Positions 48,101-57,900 of a stretch of 64,000 nt of DNA are shown here, in pieces. The notes under the pieces were generated by a model. It saw nothing but the letters and a program-made list of their open reading frames with translations. It ran no database searches and had not been told where the DNA came from. Source of the DNA: Channa striata (lineage: Eukaryota > Chordata > Actinopteri > Anabantiformes > Channidae); contig CM065181.1 of NCBI GenBank assembly GCA_033026295.1, forward strand, positions 10,883,001-10,947,000. Direction: 5' to 3'. How positions within the stretch are numbered: the first letter of the stretch is position 1; each line of letters begins with the position of its first letter. Position numbers and translations under genes: made by a program.

Positions 48101-50799
48101 GGTGTAAGCCCAGAGCTGTGTCGGGGCTCCACACTCCCTCTGCAGTGTGCGCAGTAAAGATAAGCTCAATTCGACTGACTTGTCTCCCCTAATGTGGAGA
48201 AAACCCACCCTGAAATCCTCAGTTTGCCTTCCATGTTAGACAGCTTGCAGACACACACACACACAGACACACACACACCAACACACATTTACAGTGCTTA
48301 TTTAGACCATATCTTACTACAGAGATAACTTGTCTTCTAATACTTTGCGTTTGTTTCCAAGCAGTGATTGTCAGATATTCTAGAAATATTGTTCACAGGT
48401 CCATATGGGCGTATGTTTTAAAGATATGCACATGCCTGAGTGTCTCCTTCTGTTTAAAAACCTACACGTCTGCTTCCTGTCAGCCTGAACAACAAAACTG
48501 ATGAGCCAGATCTCAGTGTCCTCCATTCCTCTTTCATCCTCTGCCTTCCTTCCTCCTCTTCCTGTCTCTCTTTTACATCCTGTTCCACCTTTTAAACTCA
48601 AGATGAGCTAAGAATGATATTTTTGCATGTGTATCCATGCTTTTAATAATTAGTTGGCTGGAAATTTATACAATATCTGGGAGGGATGAAGTATGACAGA
48701 TTTTGACAGCACAGACAGTATCTACAGAACCGCATATCCCATGCAGCTGTTATGGGAGATGGTAGCATAGTGTAAAGTCTAGAGAGGCTGGTCTGTTGTT
48801 ACAGATATTTGGCTTTGGTGGTTTTAGCATGAATTATAATGATGTACAGTACACGTCATGTGCTTCAGAGACTGGAAGTTGAAAGATGGCATCACTGTCC
48901 TCATGACAATCATGTGGTCTTAATTATTTTATTAAATAAGACAAACACAGTTCATCCTCATGCCAATTCACTGATTTTCAGTCAGTGAGGGTTAGTTTGC
49001 ATCTTTTCATGCACACATAATACAATACAGTGAAGTGTGTTTTTTTTAAATAGTTCATTGAATAGAACATAGAATTTTGAATGGGGACAGTTTTTGCAGC
49101 CTTTTTAGAAGTGCAGACATTAAAAGGTCATCTCGTAAAACTGCTCAAATTGAGCACAGAAGACAAGCAGATGGGTGGATGAGAAGGATATGTATGTGCT
49201 GATTTAAACACATTTTATAATAATGGTGTTTTACACTGAACCATGGGGTTTTACCGGAACACAACCTAACCCAACATTAGAACATTTACGGTTATTTAAT
49301 AAGACTATTTTCAGTGTAAATTACATGTTTTTCGCTGATGTTGCCAGGATGCTGTCAATGAAATGTAACCAGGGACTTACACTGCGCTGATAAAGACGCT
49401 CAGTTATTTTCATAACACAACTACAACAACAATGGACAATAATCCCTCTTTAGAATTGGTTGGTGGTGGTTAGTTGGATGATGCATCAAGAATAAAGGTT
49501 AAAAAACACTCTCACCCTCCTGCTCCTCTGTCTCTTTCAGAACCATGTGAACCCAGCTGTGGATTTCACTCAGATTCCTCCAGGCATGCTGGCTCTCGAT
49601 AACATGTTGTACTTTGCTAGACACCACCAGGACGCCTACATCAGGGTAAGCACGCACACACACACACACAAGTTAATATCACGTAGACAGACGGACACAC
49701 ACACACACACACACACACAGTCATTCTTATACTGCATTTCCAGAGGTGGCTCAGAGACAATACAAATGATTTGTGTCCTCCTGGTTAATAGACTAATGAT
49801 TTTGCTACAGTTGGATTGTTTCCACTGACTTCAGTGATCTAGAGTGTTTATGCTAAATCGGGTTAGTTATGGCAACTGTCCAGAACTCTGTAATTAAATT
49901 GTGTACGTGTAGTTGTATTAAATGCTCACATATAGTGCATATCAAATTTTAATCAAAACACCTGTGCATGGGTGTGTGTGTGTCTGTGCACGCATGCACC
50001 CCTGGACTTGCAAGACAGAAAAAAGACGTCGTAGTAGTGCCAACACAGCCCTTATCATTCCACCAGAGGAAAAACAGAAAAAACATCCACCAATTTCCCA
50101 AATTAAACTGTCACCAGCTAAAATGATTGGGGCCTTAATGGCCTCGTTTATGGCTCACTGCCACCATCCACATAATTAGAGTGAAGTTTTAGCTGTGGAG
50201 GTTTGGATTTAAAGTAGTTTGTAGGGTCAGACAAGGTCACATAATAAATAATAGTGAACCATAATGCCAACAGTATTTGTTGGCACTGTTAATTATTCCA
50301 AATATTTATTATATACAGTTAGGACCATATGCACCCTGGTTGACTGTCAGCGTCAGTAAAAGGATTTGTTTGGTCCCAATTTTTTAATCTAAAAAATATT
50401 TGTCAGTATTTGTGCTATTATTTGTCAAAGCTTATTTTCAGCTGGAAATGTTAAAGGTACAACTCGCAGACGTGACTAAATGTTTAGTTTTTCCTGGGCA
50501 ATGGTCTATCAGGCCTTTACTACAGCTGTCTAGAAATTCAGCTTGTTTTGCCTTTAACAAGTAAAATAATTGCTTAGTTGGATTCAGGTCATTGGAGAAC
50601 AAGGTTGTTTTGTGTTCAAAAAACATCTACGTGAGGAAAATATGTCGCGGATATTATTTATTTGGCTTGTTGTATTGCTTCCGTTTCTAGATTGTCCTGG
50701 AGAACAGCAGTCGAGAAGACAAGCACGAGTGTCCGTTTGGCCGCAGCAGCATCGAGCTGACCAAGATGCTCTGTGAGATCCTTAAAGTGGGAGAGCTTC
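33786..50799 (+). CDS. elmo1: elmo1 gene, coding region in the window (N-terminal 432 codons, multi-exon)
   Basis: ELMO1 is a cytoplasmic scaffold. It binds DOCK180-type exchange factors to activate Rac and is recruited by RhoG and other partners at sites of phagocytosis and cell migration. Fourteen exons join without any frame error to 432 codons plus one base. The predicted protein starts MPPPADIVKVAIEWPGAFPK and tracks ELMO1 closely throughout. It differs from ELMO2 at diagnostic places: the ERYQKLQKIMKPC segment is present, as is LTTSP rather than LAISP. Residues 1 to about 113 form the Ras-binding-like domain, about 115-300 the armadillo/inhibitory region, and from about 319 the ELMO domain begins. 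The remaining ELMO domain, PH domain and proline-rich C-terminus (human ELMO1 is 727 residues) are outside the window. The start is the first ATG of the exon, with G at -3, as in orthologues. An optional 42-base exon lies within this span. Confidence 0.95.
33863..33940 (+). CDS. elmo1: elmo1 coding exon 1 (residues 1-26)
   Basis: Encodes MPPPADIVKVAIEWPGAFPK followed by LMEIDQ, the N-terminal beta strands of the Ras-binding-like domain. The exon ends in phase 0 at GACCAG|GTAGGT. The N-terminus is nearly identical to ELMO1 orthologues, which fixes the start. Confidence 0.95.
35080..35093. promoter_or_regulatory. Second RFX X-box motif
   Basis: GTCACC-GT-GGCAAC fits the RFX consensus GTNRCC(N0-3)RGYAAC. 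It is about 1.1 kb downstream of the first coding exon and 3.2 kb from the other X-box. Function is inferred. Confidence 0.45.
35291..35575. repeat. Pyrimidine-rich low-complexity tract
   Basis: About 285 bases dominated by C and T, with only scattered purines. The long leucine/serine-rich frame over it is a by-product of the composition. Confidence 0.8.
38004..38044 (+). CDS. elmo1: elmo1 coding exon 2 (residues 27-40)
   Basis: 41 bases reading KKPLSAIIKEVCE plus two bases of Gly40, after CCACACAG. The donor is GG|GTAAGT at 38045. Human ELMO1 has the same KKPLSAIIKEVCDG here. A (GT)n tract lies 18 bases into the next intron. Confidence 0.95.
38063..38079. repeat. (GT)8 tract just downstream of a donor
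   Basis: UG-repeat in the RNA, beginning 18 bases after the coding exon 2 donor in a 205-base intron. Confidence 0.9.
38250..38322 (+). CDS. elmo1: elmo1 coding exon 3 (residues 40-64)
   Basis: Starts with the last base of Gly40, then WSLGNHENFALQIADATNFY and ITEK. The donor AAG|GTTCGG is weak outside the GT. The intron that follows is 100 bases. Confidence 0.93.
38423..38473 (+). CDS. elmo1: elmo1 coding exon 4 (residues 65-81)
   Basis: 51 bases encoding NRNDIKNGSILRLTTSP, phase 0 at both ends, with acceptor GTTCACAG and donor CCT|GTAAGT. LRLTTSP is ELMO1-type. The following 123-base intron has no stop in this frame. Confidence 0.95.
38597..38766 (+). CDS. elmo1: elmo1 coding exon 5 (residues 82-138)
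   Basis: 170 bases. Encodes YQTAVQLHERIQSSSMDAKL and continues through FAQEFINLDGISLLTQMVES to GT and two bases of Glu138. This spans the end of the Ras-binding-like domain and the first armadillo helices. Donor GA|GTAAGT. Confidence 0.95.
38767..41525 (+). other. elmo1: elmo1 intron after coding exon 5
   Basis: 2.8 kb noncoding with a long GT/GA microsatellite (39694-39737). No other exon was recognised. It ends in a T-rich tract and TTTGCAG. Confidence 0.7.
39694..39737. repeat. (GT)16(GA)6 compound microsatellite
   Basis: 33 bases of GT running directly into GA repeats. Confidence 0.95.
41526..41561 (+). CDS. elmo1: elmo1 coding exon 6, 36-base microexon (residues 138-150)
   Basis: Encodes the end of Glu138, RYQKLQKIMKP, and two bases of Cys150. 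Acceptor TTTGCAG; donor TG|GTAAGC. The RYQKLQKIMKPC segment is diagnostic for ELMO1, and ELMO2 has a shorter, different linker. The exon is a multiple of three with phase 2 at both sides, so skipping it would keep the frame. Confidence 0.93.
41562..43386 (+). other. elmo1: elmo1 intron after coding exon 6
   Basis: 1.8 kb noncoding. It holds a repeat-like segment with a terminal-repeat motif (about 42890-42933) and a UG-rich 3' end in place of a normal pyrimidine tract. Confidence 0.7.
42890..42933. mobile_element. Teleost DNA-transposon terminal repeat fragment
   Basis: TTAATGTTGTGGCTGATGGG with a GTGTA end (about 42909-42933) resembles a terminal repeat found in large numbers in teleost genomes. 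The preceding TTAAAACCACC (42890-42900) matches the inner part of the same terminal repeat in the other direction. The sequence upstream to about 42770 may belong to the same decayed element. Family not assigned. Confidence 0.4.
43387..43486 (+). CDS. elmo1: elmo1 coding exon 7 (residues 150-183)
   Basis: 100 bases: end of Cys150, then FGDLLSFTLTAFVELMDHGI and VSWDTFSVAFIKK. Armadillo region, nearly identical to ELMO1 orthologues. The acceptor (CTTGTAG) is preceded by UG repeats rather than a pyrimidine tract. Donor AAG|GTCAGC. Confidence 0.95.
43487..43809 (+). other. elmo1: elmo1 intron after coding exon 7
   Basis: 323 bases, AT-rich, with nothing recognisable beyond splice signals. Confidence 0.75.
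43810..43961 (+). CDS. elmo1: elmo1 coding exon 8 (residues 184-234)
   Basis: 152 bases reading IASYVNKSAMDTAVLQRSLA, then ILESMVLNSQDLYHKVAQEI and TIGQLIPHLQ, plus two bases of Gly234. Armadillo/inhibitory region. Acceptor TTTCTGCAG; donor GG|GTAAAG. The next intron is 149 bases. Confidence 0.95.
44111..44189 (+). CDS. elmo1: elmo1 coding exon 9 (residues 234-260)
   Basis: 79 bases: end of Gly234, then SDQDIQTYTIAVINALFLKA and PEEKRQ. Acceptor TGATTCTAG; donor CAG|GTGAGG, phase 0. This is the exon just upstream of the optional 42-base exon. Confidence 0.95.
44950..45042 (-). mobile_element. tRNA-derived SINE-like fragment
   Basis: Read on the minus strand, GTAGCTCAGTTGG (45038-45026) fits the tRNA box A and GGTTCAATCCC (45001-44991) fits box B, at a normal A-to-B distance. 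Further on comes CTCCTTGCTATGTGTCTAAG, which resembles the fixed phrase that follows the tRNA-like head in a common teleost repeat. It cannot be a working tRNA because no good cloverleaf stems were seen. Confidence 0.65.
45071..45105. repeat. (GT)17 microsatellite
   Basis: Perfect 35-base TG/GT tract next to the SINE fragment and about 200 bases upstream of the cassette exon. Confidence 0.95.
45312..45353 (+). CDS. elmo1: elmo1 candidate cassette microexon (14 codons)
   Basis: 42 bases, phase 0 on both sides, encoding FDEHIVDILNCPLT with no stop. The donor is perfect (ACA|GTAAGTG). The acceptor is weak near the AG (GATATGGTAG), but a pyrimidine tract lies 20-55 bases upstream and a TGC motif at 45295-45297. 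Inclusion would add 14 residues between ...PEEKRQ and EMAHIL..., in the armadillo/inhibitory region. The main ELMO1 product I recall lacks this insert, so it is called as alternative. Expression is not shown by sequence alone. Confidence 0.7.
45354..45710 (+). other. elmo1: elmo1 intron after the cassette exon
   Basis: 357 bases, T-rich, with nothing recognisable beyond a strong pyrimidine tract before TATAG. Confidence 0.75.
45711..45761 (+). CDS. elmo1: elmo1 coding exon 10 (residues 261-277)
   Basis: 51 bases encoding EMAHILAQKQLRSIILS, phase 0 at both ends. Acceptor TTCCTCTATAG; donor AGT|GTAAGT. Human ELMO1 has EMANILAQKQLRSIILT here. Confidence 0.95.
45762..46239 (+). other. elmo1: elmo1 intron after coding exon 10
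   Basis: 478 bases, strikingly pyrimidine-rich over most of its length. Frames open through it are compositional. No extra exon. Confidence 0.75.
46240..46362 (+). CDS. elmo1: elmo1 coding exon 11 (residues 278-318)
   Basis: 123 bases encoding NVIRSTTAINDEMAHQLYVL, then QVLTFNLLEDRMMTKMDPQD and Q. It covers the end of the armadillo region, leading into the ELMO domain. Acceptor ATGGTGCAG; donor CAG|GTGGGG. Confidence 0.95.
46363..47477 (+). other. elmo1: elmo1 intron after coding exon 11
   Basis: 1.1 kb noncoding, AT-rich, with no repeat or exon recognised. Confidence 0.7.
47478..47606 (+). CDS. elmo1: elmo1 coding exon 12 (residues 319-361)
   Basis: 129 bases encoding AQRDIIFELRRIAFDADCDP, then INSGSIEKRKSMYTRDYKKL and GFI. 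This is the start of the ELMO domain. The INSGS stretch is the variable loop, one to two residues shorter than I recall in human ELMO1. Acceptor GTGTGCAG; donor ATT|GTAAGT. Confidence 0.95.
47607..49540 (+). other. elmo1: elmo1 intron after coding exon 12
   Basis: 1.9 kb noncoding with an interrupted GT tract (48006-48053) and CA-rich tracts (about 48250-48285). No exon was recognised. Confidence 0.7.
48006..48053. repeat. Interrupted (GT)n microsatellite
   Basis: 48 bases of GT with two GC interruptions, so it alternates purine and pyrimidine throughout. Confidence 0.95.
49541..49645 (+). CDS. elmo1: elmo1 coding exon 13 (residues 362-396)
   Basis: 105 bases encoding NHVNPAVDFTQIPPGMLALD and NMLYFARHHQDAYIR, the core of the ELMO domain. 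Acceptor TCTCTTTCAG; donor AGG|GTAAGC. A (CA)n tract begins nine bases after the donor. Confidence 0.95.
49646..50690 (+). other. elmo1: elmo1 intron after coding exon 13
   Basis: 1.0 kb noncoding with CA tracts at its 5' end and a short GT tract near 49971-49984. No exon was recognised. Confidence 0.7.
49655..49719. repeat. Two (CA)n tracts after a donor
   Basis: CA tracts at 49655-49671 and 49695-49719 directly downstream of the coding exon 13 donor, on the sense strand. Confidence 0.95.
50691..50799 (+). CDS. elmo1: elmo1 coding exon 14 (residues 397-432), last in window
   Basis: 109 bases encoding IVLENSSREDKHECPFGRSS and IELTKMLCEILKVGEL, plus the first C of the next (Pro) codon. ELMO domain. 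Acceptor CCGTTTCTAG; donor TTC|GTAAGT. The expected continuation (Pro-Ser-Glu-type, then a conserved Asn-Asp-Phe/Tyr-His-Pro motif) was not found in the remaining 13.2 kb. Confidence 0.95.
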
Positions 50800-52570
50800 G
50801 TAAGTCTATATCTCAACCAGACACGCATTTCCACACATTAATTTTCAGCGTACTGCAGACGAAGGTTCTTCCTGATCTCACTTCACTTTGTTTGTTTACC
50901 TCCTCTTCAGCGTGAGCATATGTAGGAAGGATTTAGCCACAGAGGTGCAGATAGTTATGCGCACAAAAATACAGACTCTCAGACCCACATTCTCACAAGT
51001 GCAAACATTCCCTCCCTGTTAAGATGAAAGTAGCCATTATGTTCAGTAATTGTGCTGCCGGGAGTTCATTATTTAGTGATGTACTTCGCCCCCATTGAGC
51101 CCCTTTTGGCCTGATATGCCGCCTCTGGGAGACACACTGCACAGAGAAAGAGATGCTGTGCCCACGTCCACTGCAAATTGATGTGCCCTTTTCATTTGTC
51201 TTTACTTGTTTAAATGGGCGTGTTGGTCTCAGTTCCGCTCCAGACTGACCCCTGCTGCTCCCTGTAGGGAGGGAAACGGCATTTTTAGCTCAGTTTTAAG
51301 CCAATGCATCAATAGGCCCATGTTTTCTTTTGTTTTTTTTTCATAGTGGATTTAGACTTGGCTGCATTGCAGGGTTCTTCAATCTTGTCTGCAAATGGCA
51401 GGAAGAACATTAGACTTTACTTCATCGGAGAACGGTTCCCACTTCTGTTTTTCTGCCTTTGAAAATCGAAGATGCGTTCAGATTCTCTCATCTGTTTTTA
51501 ACATCACTGATAAAAGTGCCAGGCTAGGTTTCAATACAAGATAAGAAGGTGCAATAATACTTTCTTTTCCAAGCATATTGTAATTTTCTTGTCTTTTTTT
51601 TTAATGTGCTCTTATCTCTGCCAGACTCCGCTCTAATGCAAAATGTCCCCACCTTCCTCTCTGTCCTCATCAAATTCTGTGCCCACACTCAGCAAAGGCA
51701 AATGGATTTCGATATTTTATTTTAACAAGCAAGATGTTGTCTGCACTGCTTTATTACACTAATGTATTTACCACAATGACATACTCTGACCTGCAGAGAC
51801 CAGGAGGGTGGGTAGAGGGTTTTAGTCCAGGTGAAGGTGCACTGAGAACAAGTTAGCAACACAGGTCAGACCTCGACCTAAAGCACACGACACACGGTTA
51901 TTATACATATTTAGGTGCAACATGGCCCGGGCTTTGTTTTCCAGTGTTTCACCACCACTCCTCGTGCACTTTTGACCTTCACTCTTTCTAGACTGAAGTC
52001 ACTTTCCTGTAGTCTCTCTTGGAAATATCTCTTTGACCTCACTCATATCAAAATGCAGATTAAGCAACAAGACTTGTCCAAAACATGGAAACATCTCTAT
52101 CTCTTTGGCTTTCCTAAGCATGTAGTTGCGGGCTTATGCAACAGAGCTAAATCCCTAGGACGAATGCCAGGCCATGATTATGAATAAGCTTTTGTTTCTG
52201 AGTGACTGAGCTGGGGTAAGTGCAGGATTTCACATAGCTGACTTAGATGCTATGAAAAAATTATGCAACCAGACCTACAAATTCTTCCCCAAACCTTTTG
52301 TGATCCTCTTTGGGTTCCATGATAGAAAACTTTTTCCCTATAGCAAAGAGTGTTCTCTATTATTTTTATGAAGATAAAGATACTATATGGTTATGACACT
52401 GCAGTCCCTTCAGGACTGAGCACTGCAGTTGAATCATAGCGGTGACCTTCACTCAAAGATCGGGGCCCTTCTATTCCCCATGGCTCTATAATTCCCTCTT
52501 TACTTTACTGCTGTTAGCCTGGGTGACTTAACCTACTATTAATATTTATTATAACTCATATGCGTGTTTA
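50800..52570 (+). other. elmo1: elmo1 long intron, first part
   Basis: Noncoding, with no recognisable exon or repeat. Confidence 0.6.
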
Positions 52571-52632
52571 GGCAGCACAGTGGTGGAGTGGTAAGCACTG
52601 CTGACTCACATGTACAAGATTGCAGGTTTGCT
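52571..52632 (+). mobile_element. Teleost interspersed repeat, 5' head fragment
   Basis: GGCAGCACAGTGGTGGAGTG followed by GTAAGCACTGCTGACTCACA matches the head of a very common teleost repeat (intact form: GGCGGCACGGTGGTGCAGTG, then GTTAGCACTG and a CTCACAG phrase). The copy fades out after about 60 bases. Confidence 0.65.
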
Positions 52633-53136
52633 TTCTTTTTTCTTTGTGGGTTAATGAGCCCATAACTTGCAGACTATGGACATAGTCTACTGGCCTAATA
52701 ACAGTACACATGTACGTGTGTGTCTGATTAATTCAATCCACTTGGTCAGTGGAAAAAATAAAATAAAAAACAAAACAAAGCTTGCACAAAATCACTAGGA
52801 TGGGTGAGGGAAGCTAACATTTTAATATACTGTGTCCCAAATCCTAACGTTCCCGCCCGTCTTTGTCACACACCAGTAAATATTTGCACAGACTCGTGCT
52901 CACAGAGCATTATATGCATGTCGTCCCTCTGGGAGAAAGCAAATGTGTCCCAGACTAGTAATGATCTGCACTGCACCTTCTCTTGAAGAGAGCACAAGTG
53001 CATTTTCATACACACCCCATTAGCCCTGTGTATATTAGCACAATAATGAATCCATGAGTAGGATGAATGTAACATGGTCTAGGCAGGTGTTGTAAGTGCT
53101 TCATGAGTAACGGCTGATCATTAGAGAGAGGTGTGG

Positions 53137-53148
53137 GTGTGTGTGTGA

Positions 53149-53184
<36 letters not shown>
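53137..53184. repeat. (GT)n(GA)n compound microsatellite
   Basis: GT-rich stretch followed by 24 bases of perfect GA. Confidence 0.9.
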
Positions 53185-54929
53185 AAGTAGAGCAGGAAGC
53201 TGGGAGAGAAATGAGTCTCTGCTCTCCACTGGCTGTCATCATTTGCTTGACCTTTCAGCAGAGAAACAATGAAACGCCTGACACTAATGAGGATGTTGCA
53301 GGGTGTGTCTGTGTCTCTGTAACGTTTTATCAGTTTTGATACTGTGTATTTGAGTCAGAGTATTATTAGAAACTGTAGCACTGTATTTCACCAGAAACAT
53401 GAAATGTAAAAATGGCTTTTTGAGCTCCTTTACTGCACATTTTTTCACACAGTAGGAAGGATGCGCTTTCTCCGCGGCATAACAACGAGCGTGAGTTAAA
53501 TTTTATCAGGTAGCATGGTGCTAGGATGGTCTGTCGGCTCACTTCTTTAGTCCAAACTGAAATATCTCTGCGGAATCTTGGGTCATTGGAATTTGGCAGC
53601 TTTAATTTGAACCTTGAACCGTCTTTCACTGATAAAAGTTGCTGCGGAGCATGCAAGAAGAAGATGATATACCCGCTGAAGGAGCTGTTCTCTCTAAATG
53701 TTCCATGACACAGAGCAAAGCTGTGATGCAAAGCTGCTGGTAGGCCCTCAAAACTTTATTAAAGCAAAGCCTAACACAAGCGCTCTGTAATTCTCCATTT
53801 AAAAAGTCATGGTTGTCTTTCAAACATGGTTTCTGTAAAAGCAGTCCAAATCCCTGGTGCAAAAAAGTTAATTTCAGCTTTTTCTCTGCTTCATATCCCT
53901 CTGTGGATAAAGGCAGAAGAAAGAGACGGCGGATTAATGGTGACGGCAGTGACGTCTCAGTGGCTCATTTGCTTTCCTCTGGCTGTGTGAAATGCCTGTA
54001 CGGCTCTGGCAGGGACCAGACACTCGCTTCGTGTTTTTTCATGAGAATAAAACACAGAGGGATTCTGGATTTGCCAGAGGCTGTTGAAGTTTCCTTTCTT
54101 CTCTGTTCATCTCCTCAAAATCTTTTTCTGGCTTAATTTTATTGACTCCATATTTATTCTGACTGGCTCTTTTTTTGTGTCTGCGGGTCTAAAGGAGATC
54201 TGTCCCTCTCAGACTTGTAATCTGTTCTCATGCTTTTTATGCTGTAGCCCTCTTTCTCAATCCCATCAATTTCACAAAATTACATTATTGCACAAGCAAA
54301 AAGCTAAACTTAACCTAAACTTTCAGAAAAGACAAAGGAGACAGAATTTGCCGTGACAGGTGTCCTGGTGCTATTTCAGGTCAATGTTGTCCTTATTTTG
54401 AGCCATTTAACACATTTCTAAGCAGCTTTGTTCTGGAGAAAGAAGTTAAGGGTGCTTGTTTATGTAACTCAGCTGTCAGTTCTGTTAAATTCTACATAAT
54501 TCACAGCACTATCTAGGTGTCAGTCTCCCTGTCTCATCTCTCAGCCCCTCACCCTCCCTCCGCCTTCTTCTATTAGTTCATACTCTCCCACTCTTGCTTT
54601 TGTTGTTGACTTGCTGCAGATCCTGAAAGATTAATTGTCCCACCGTGTTTCTGCTGGAACACTGCGCTTAATGGAATCTGCGTCGGTGAGGCGCCAAGCC
54701 ATGACGTTTTCCAAGTCTCCTGTTTAAACGGGCCCATGTAATATTTATGACATTATTTAGAAAGGGCCAGGCAAGGTGAGTAATGGCCCCGCTTGGTGAT
54801 TCACAGTGTGGCGTCTTATTGCTGAGATGGAGAGCTGGGTGGTGAAGCATGGCAGGTCCAGGCATGGACAAATGCATGCTTACAGGCTTACACATGAAAA
54901 TCAGACAGAAACCAGAATAAAGGCATCTG

Positions 54930-54975
54930 CACACACACACACACACACTCACACGCGCGCGCGCGCACACACACA
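54930..54975. repeat. (CA)n(CG)n(CA)n alternating tract
   Basis: A CA tract with a (CG)n core at 54954-54966. It alternates purine and pyrimidine almost throughout, with one CTC interruption near 54948. Confidence 0.95.
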
Positions 54976-57900
54976 GTCCAGGCAGGTCTGAGTCAGAATG
55001 AAAGGTTGTATTCAGTACCTTGGACAGTTCCTCTGTATGTCTTAGTTCAAGGTGCAGTACACGTGTAGGGTTTGACTCGATTTTCTACTTAAGTCAAAAA
55101 AAAAAGACGTGGTTTTTTTTCTGTTCCCAATTATTATGTATATGTTCCATTTTTGTTCACAGAAGTATAAGAATTGCATCAGAAAATTATACTGGGTAAA
55201 TGCAGGTTTTCTCGTGCGTCTTGCTCTTGGATGTCTGGATGTTTATGATGCACATATGCATCATGTCATATTTTCTTCTTATGTGTTTAGACGAATTTAG
55301 GCCACATTTTGTGCACAGTGAACAGTAGGGGGATAAAAATTGTAACAAGGGGCAGTTGAAGCTGTTGGCTTTTCATGGTCTTTATCTCTGGGCAACATAT
55401 GAGGGTAAGTCGAAAGTTAGCCTCCATCCTAATCCAGTGACAAGTGGATTCAATTTTTCTTGAACCAAAAAACATATTTCCTTCAAAATCTGTTGTCTCT
55501 AAACATCATGTTGGAAATCCTGAGTTTTATTATTTCAGTCACCTTTCTTTTTGGATTTCAGTAACAGTGAGTAGTAATATTTTCCTTTCAAAAAATTTAA
55601 TCAATGCCAAAGTAGAAAACACAAACTGTTCCTCTCAAAGAGCCACAGAAGAAAGCATAAAGTCCTCCACACACATTTAACTTGTGAGAAAGGCCATACA
55701 ACAGGGCGACATTGTAAGACGGTGATGGGTTTGGACTGACCTCCTCTTTCTTATAAGAATATGTATTAAAGAGTAAATAAGATTTTTGGACTTTGTAATA
55801 CCTTGTTTCAGATCATTATATTCAAAATACATTATTTAATATATAAAAATATAGGAATTTCTTTGGGTACTGTTCATAGTGGATTATCAGGGATGTGGGT
55901 ACTTCTGTGCTAGAAAATAATTTAGTTTTATCATTTGCCACACCTATTTATTTTAAAGATACAAATAATATTTTTAATGTCGAAATAATGAGAATTTTCT
56001 TCTCAATAACTGCATGTCCAATGATGTGTGAACATCAGCATGCAGTTTAAAGCTTCCATCTACCTTTAAAATCTACAGGGGATGAGGATTTGAAACTCAA
56101 TAGACCTTGAGTAGAATATCACTTTAATAGGATTAATTACAATTCTGACCCACCGGGACATTTATCCTCACATGCTGACAAGTCATTACATTATCTAGTA
56201 ATTAATGTGAAGCAATAGCAGTTGCTTAGGGCAAAATATGAACTAGAGTAGGACTTTCTAAGAGGCTGCTTAATAAACCACAGTGTTAATTTTTCATATT
56301 TGTTTTAAAATGACTAGTGTTTTACTGAGCTGTTGCGTTAAACTCACCTCTCGCCACTGGTTTGTATCGTTTGTCATTCATAATTTTTAGTGGGCTCTCG
56401 CTCTAAGCATTTGCTTCCACTAATGAAGTATCAAAGGGATGAGAAGTTACGCCTGAGATCAAACATTAGTATGCTAACATTATTGTTATCTGTGCCGTAG
56501 CTTTGAAACATATCCCATTTGAGCTGACTTGTTAAGTCTCAAGGTTTTAGCTGCTAATCCCTCCCGTGAGTCTCACTCAGTGAATCACGAGGAAAGTGGA
56601 TGATGGCGAGTGGAGGAAAGGCCGAGCGTAGAATCCCAAGTATCCCCCCAAATTGTGATATGAGCATCTATTTGGCAGTCTGCAAGCACTTCACACAGTT
56701 GTCAGAGGCAGCCTTGTGTAAAAGTGGGGGAGCGTTATTTGGGGGATTCCGCTTCCTAGCCCCAGGCAATGCACCAGCAAAGGGTCTTTAAATTGGAGTG
56801 CTCAAATAACAAACTTGACAGATGGATGCTCAAGAATCTCGGCGTTTGAGCATCCTTGGAGTTTTTGAGACACTCCCGTCCCTTGTCAGCTCTCAGCAAC
56901 ACTTGGCGGATTGAAGTGGTGCAGTGGATGAAACACAACCTATAGCAGTGCTGCTCTCATTCGTCTGAGTATTTTTGTACTTGGAGCTCCTTGGGTGTAA
57001 TTTGCCATCACACATTTACTAACCTGCCCCCCCAACTTTACACCCGCAAACTTCTTTTGGTTTTCTTTTTCTGAGAAATGATACACCGTGCTCTTAACAA
57101 GCAGAAGCAGTTTTCCCAGAAGGCCCCTTCCCAGCAGACCCTGTCGAGGCTGAAATTAGTCCAAATAGTGCAGTGAGGTTCAGTTTTGACTTTACTATCT
57201 GTCTAATTGAAAAACTTCCTATTTACAGTATTTTTACTATATTTATGATTCAGGTTTGTTGATAAGTTTTGAAATTGTAAAGATCACATTACAACCCTGG
57301 TCCACATCTGAGCAAGGCTCAAAAATTTAGCATAGATGGAGCTAAAAAAGTAATAGGTCAAATACTAAGAAAGAGTTAATAAAAAACAGTGTTTATATTA
57401 CACACTGAGGTCAACCTTCTTAGAAATTCCACATGAAATGGAATGTTTGAACACATCTAACAATAATTATCATCCATGAGTATAGTATTTAACATCCACT
57501 GTAATTGATGTGTACTACAGTAATAATACCTGCGTGTAAATTTTCCCTACACAGAAAAAAACTCAATATCTCTAGTCTGTCCTGTGTTTTAAAAATATAC
57601 TAAAGATTTATGCACATATACAGACTGTGTTTGCATGCTTTGTGTGTGTGAGTCTGTGTGTGCACACATATGTGCATTTAAGCCGGAGAATTTTCCCTTG
57701 TTTTTGTTATGATTAAACAATTCTGTTTCTTCATTTGGGCAAACTCAGACAGATTGTGTGTTTGTTTATGTAAGCATGACTCACACTGTCTGATTTTCCT
57801 TCAGAAGAATCTGGCATGAAGTGCATTATAGTCTGTACTGTTGCCCCCATATCTGATGTATTAAGCCATGAAAGATATGAGTTGAGTTTATTATATTAAA

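Noticed and set aside
55395..55430. Mariner-like terminal phrase (TATGAGGGTAAGTCGAAAGT)
   Set aside because: Only one end was seen and no inverse partner or transposase remnant was found nearby.
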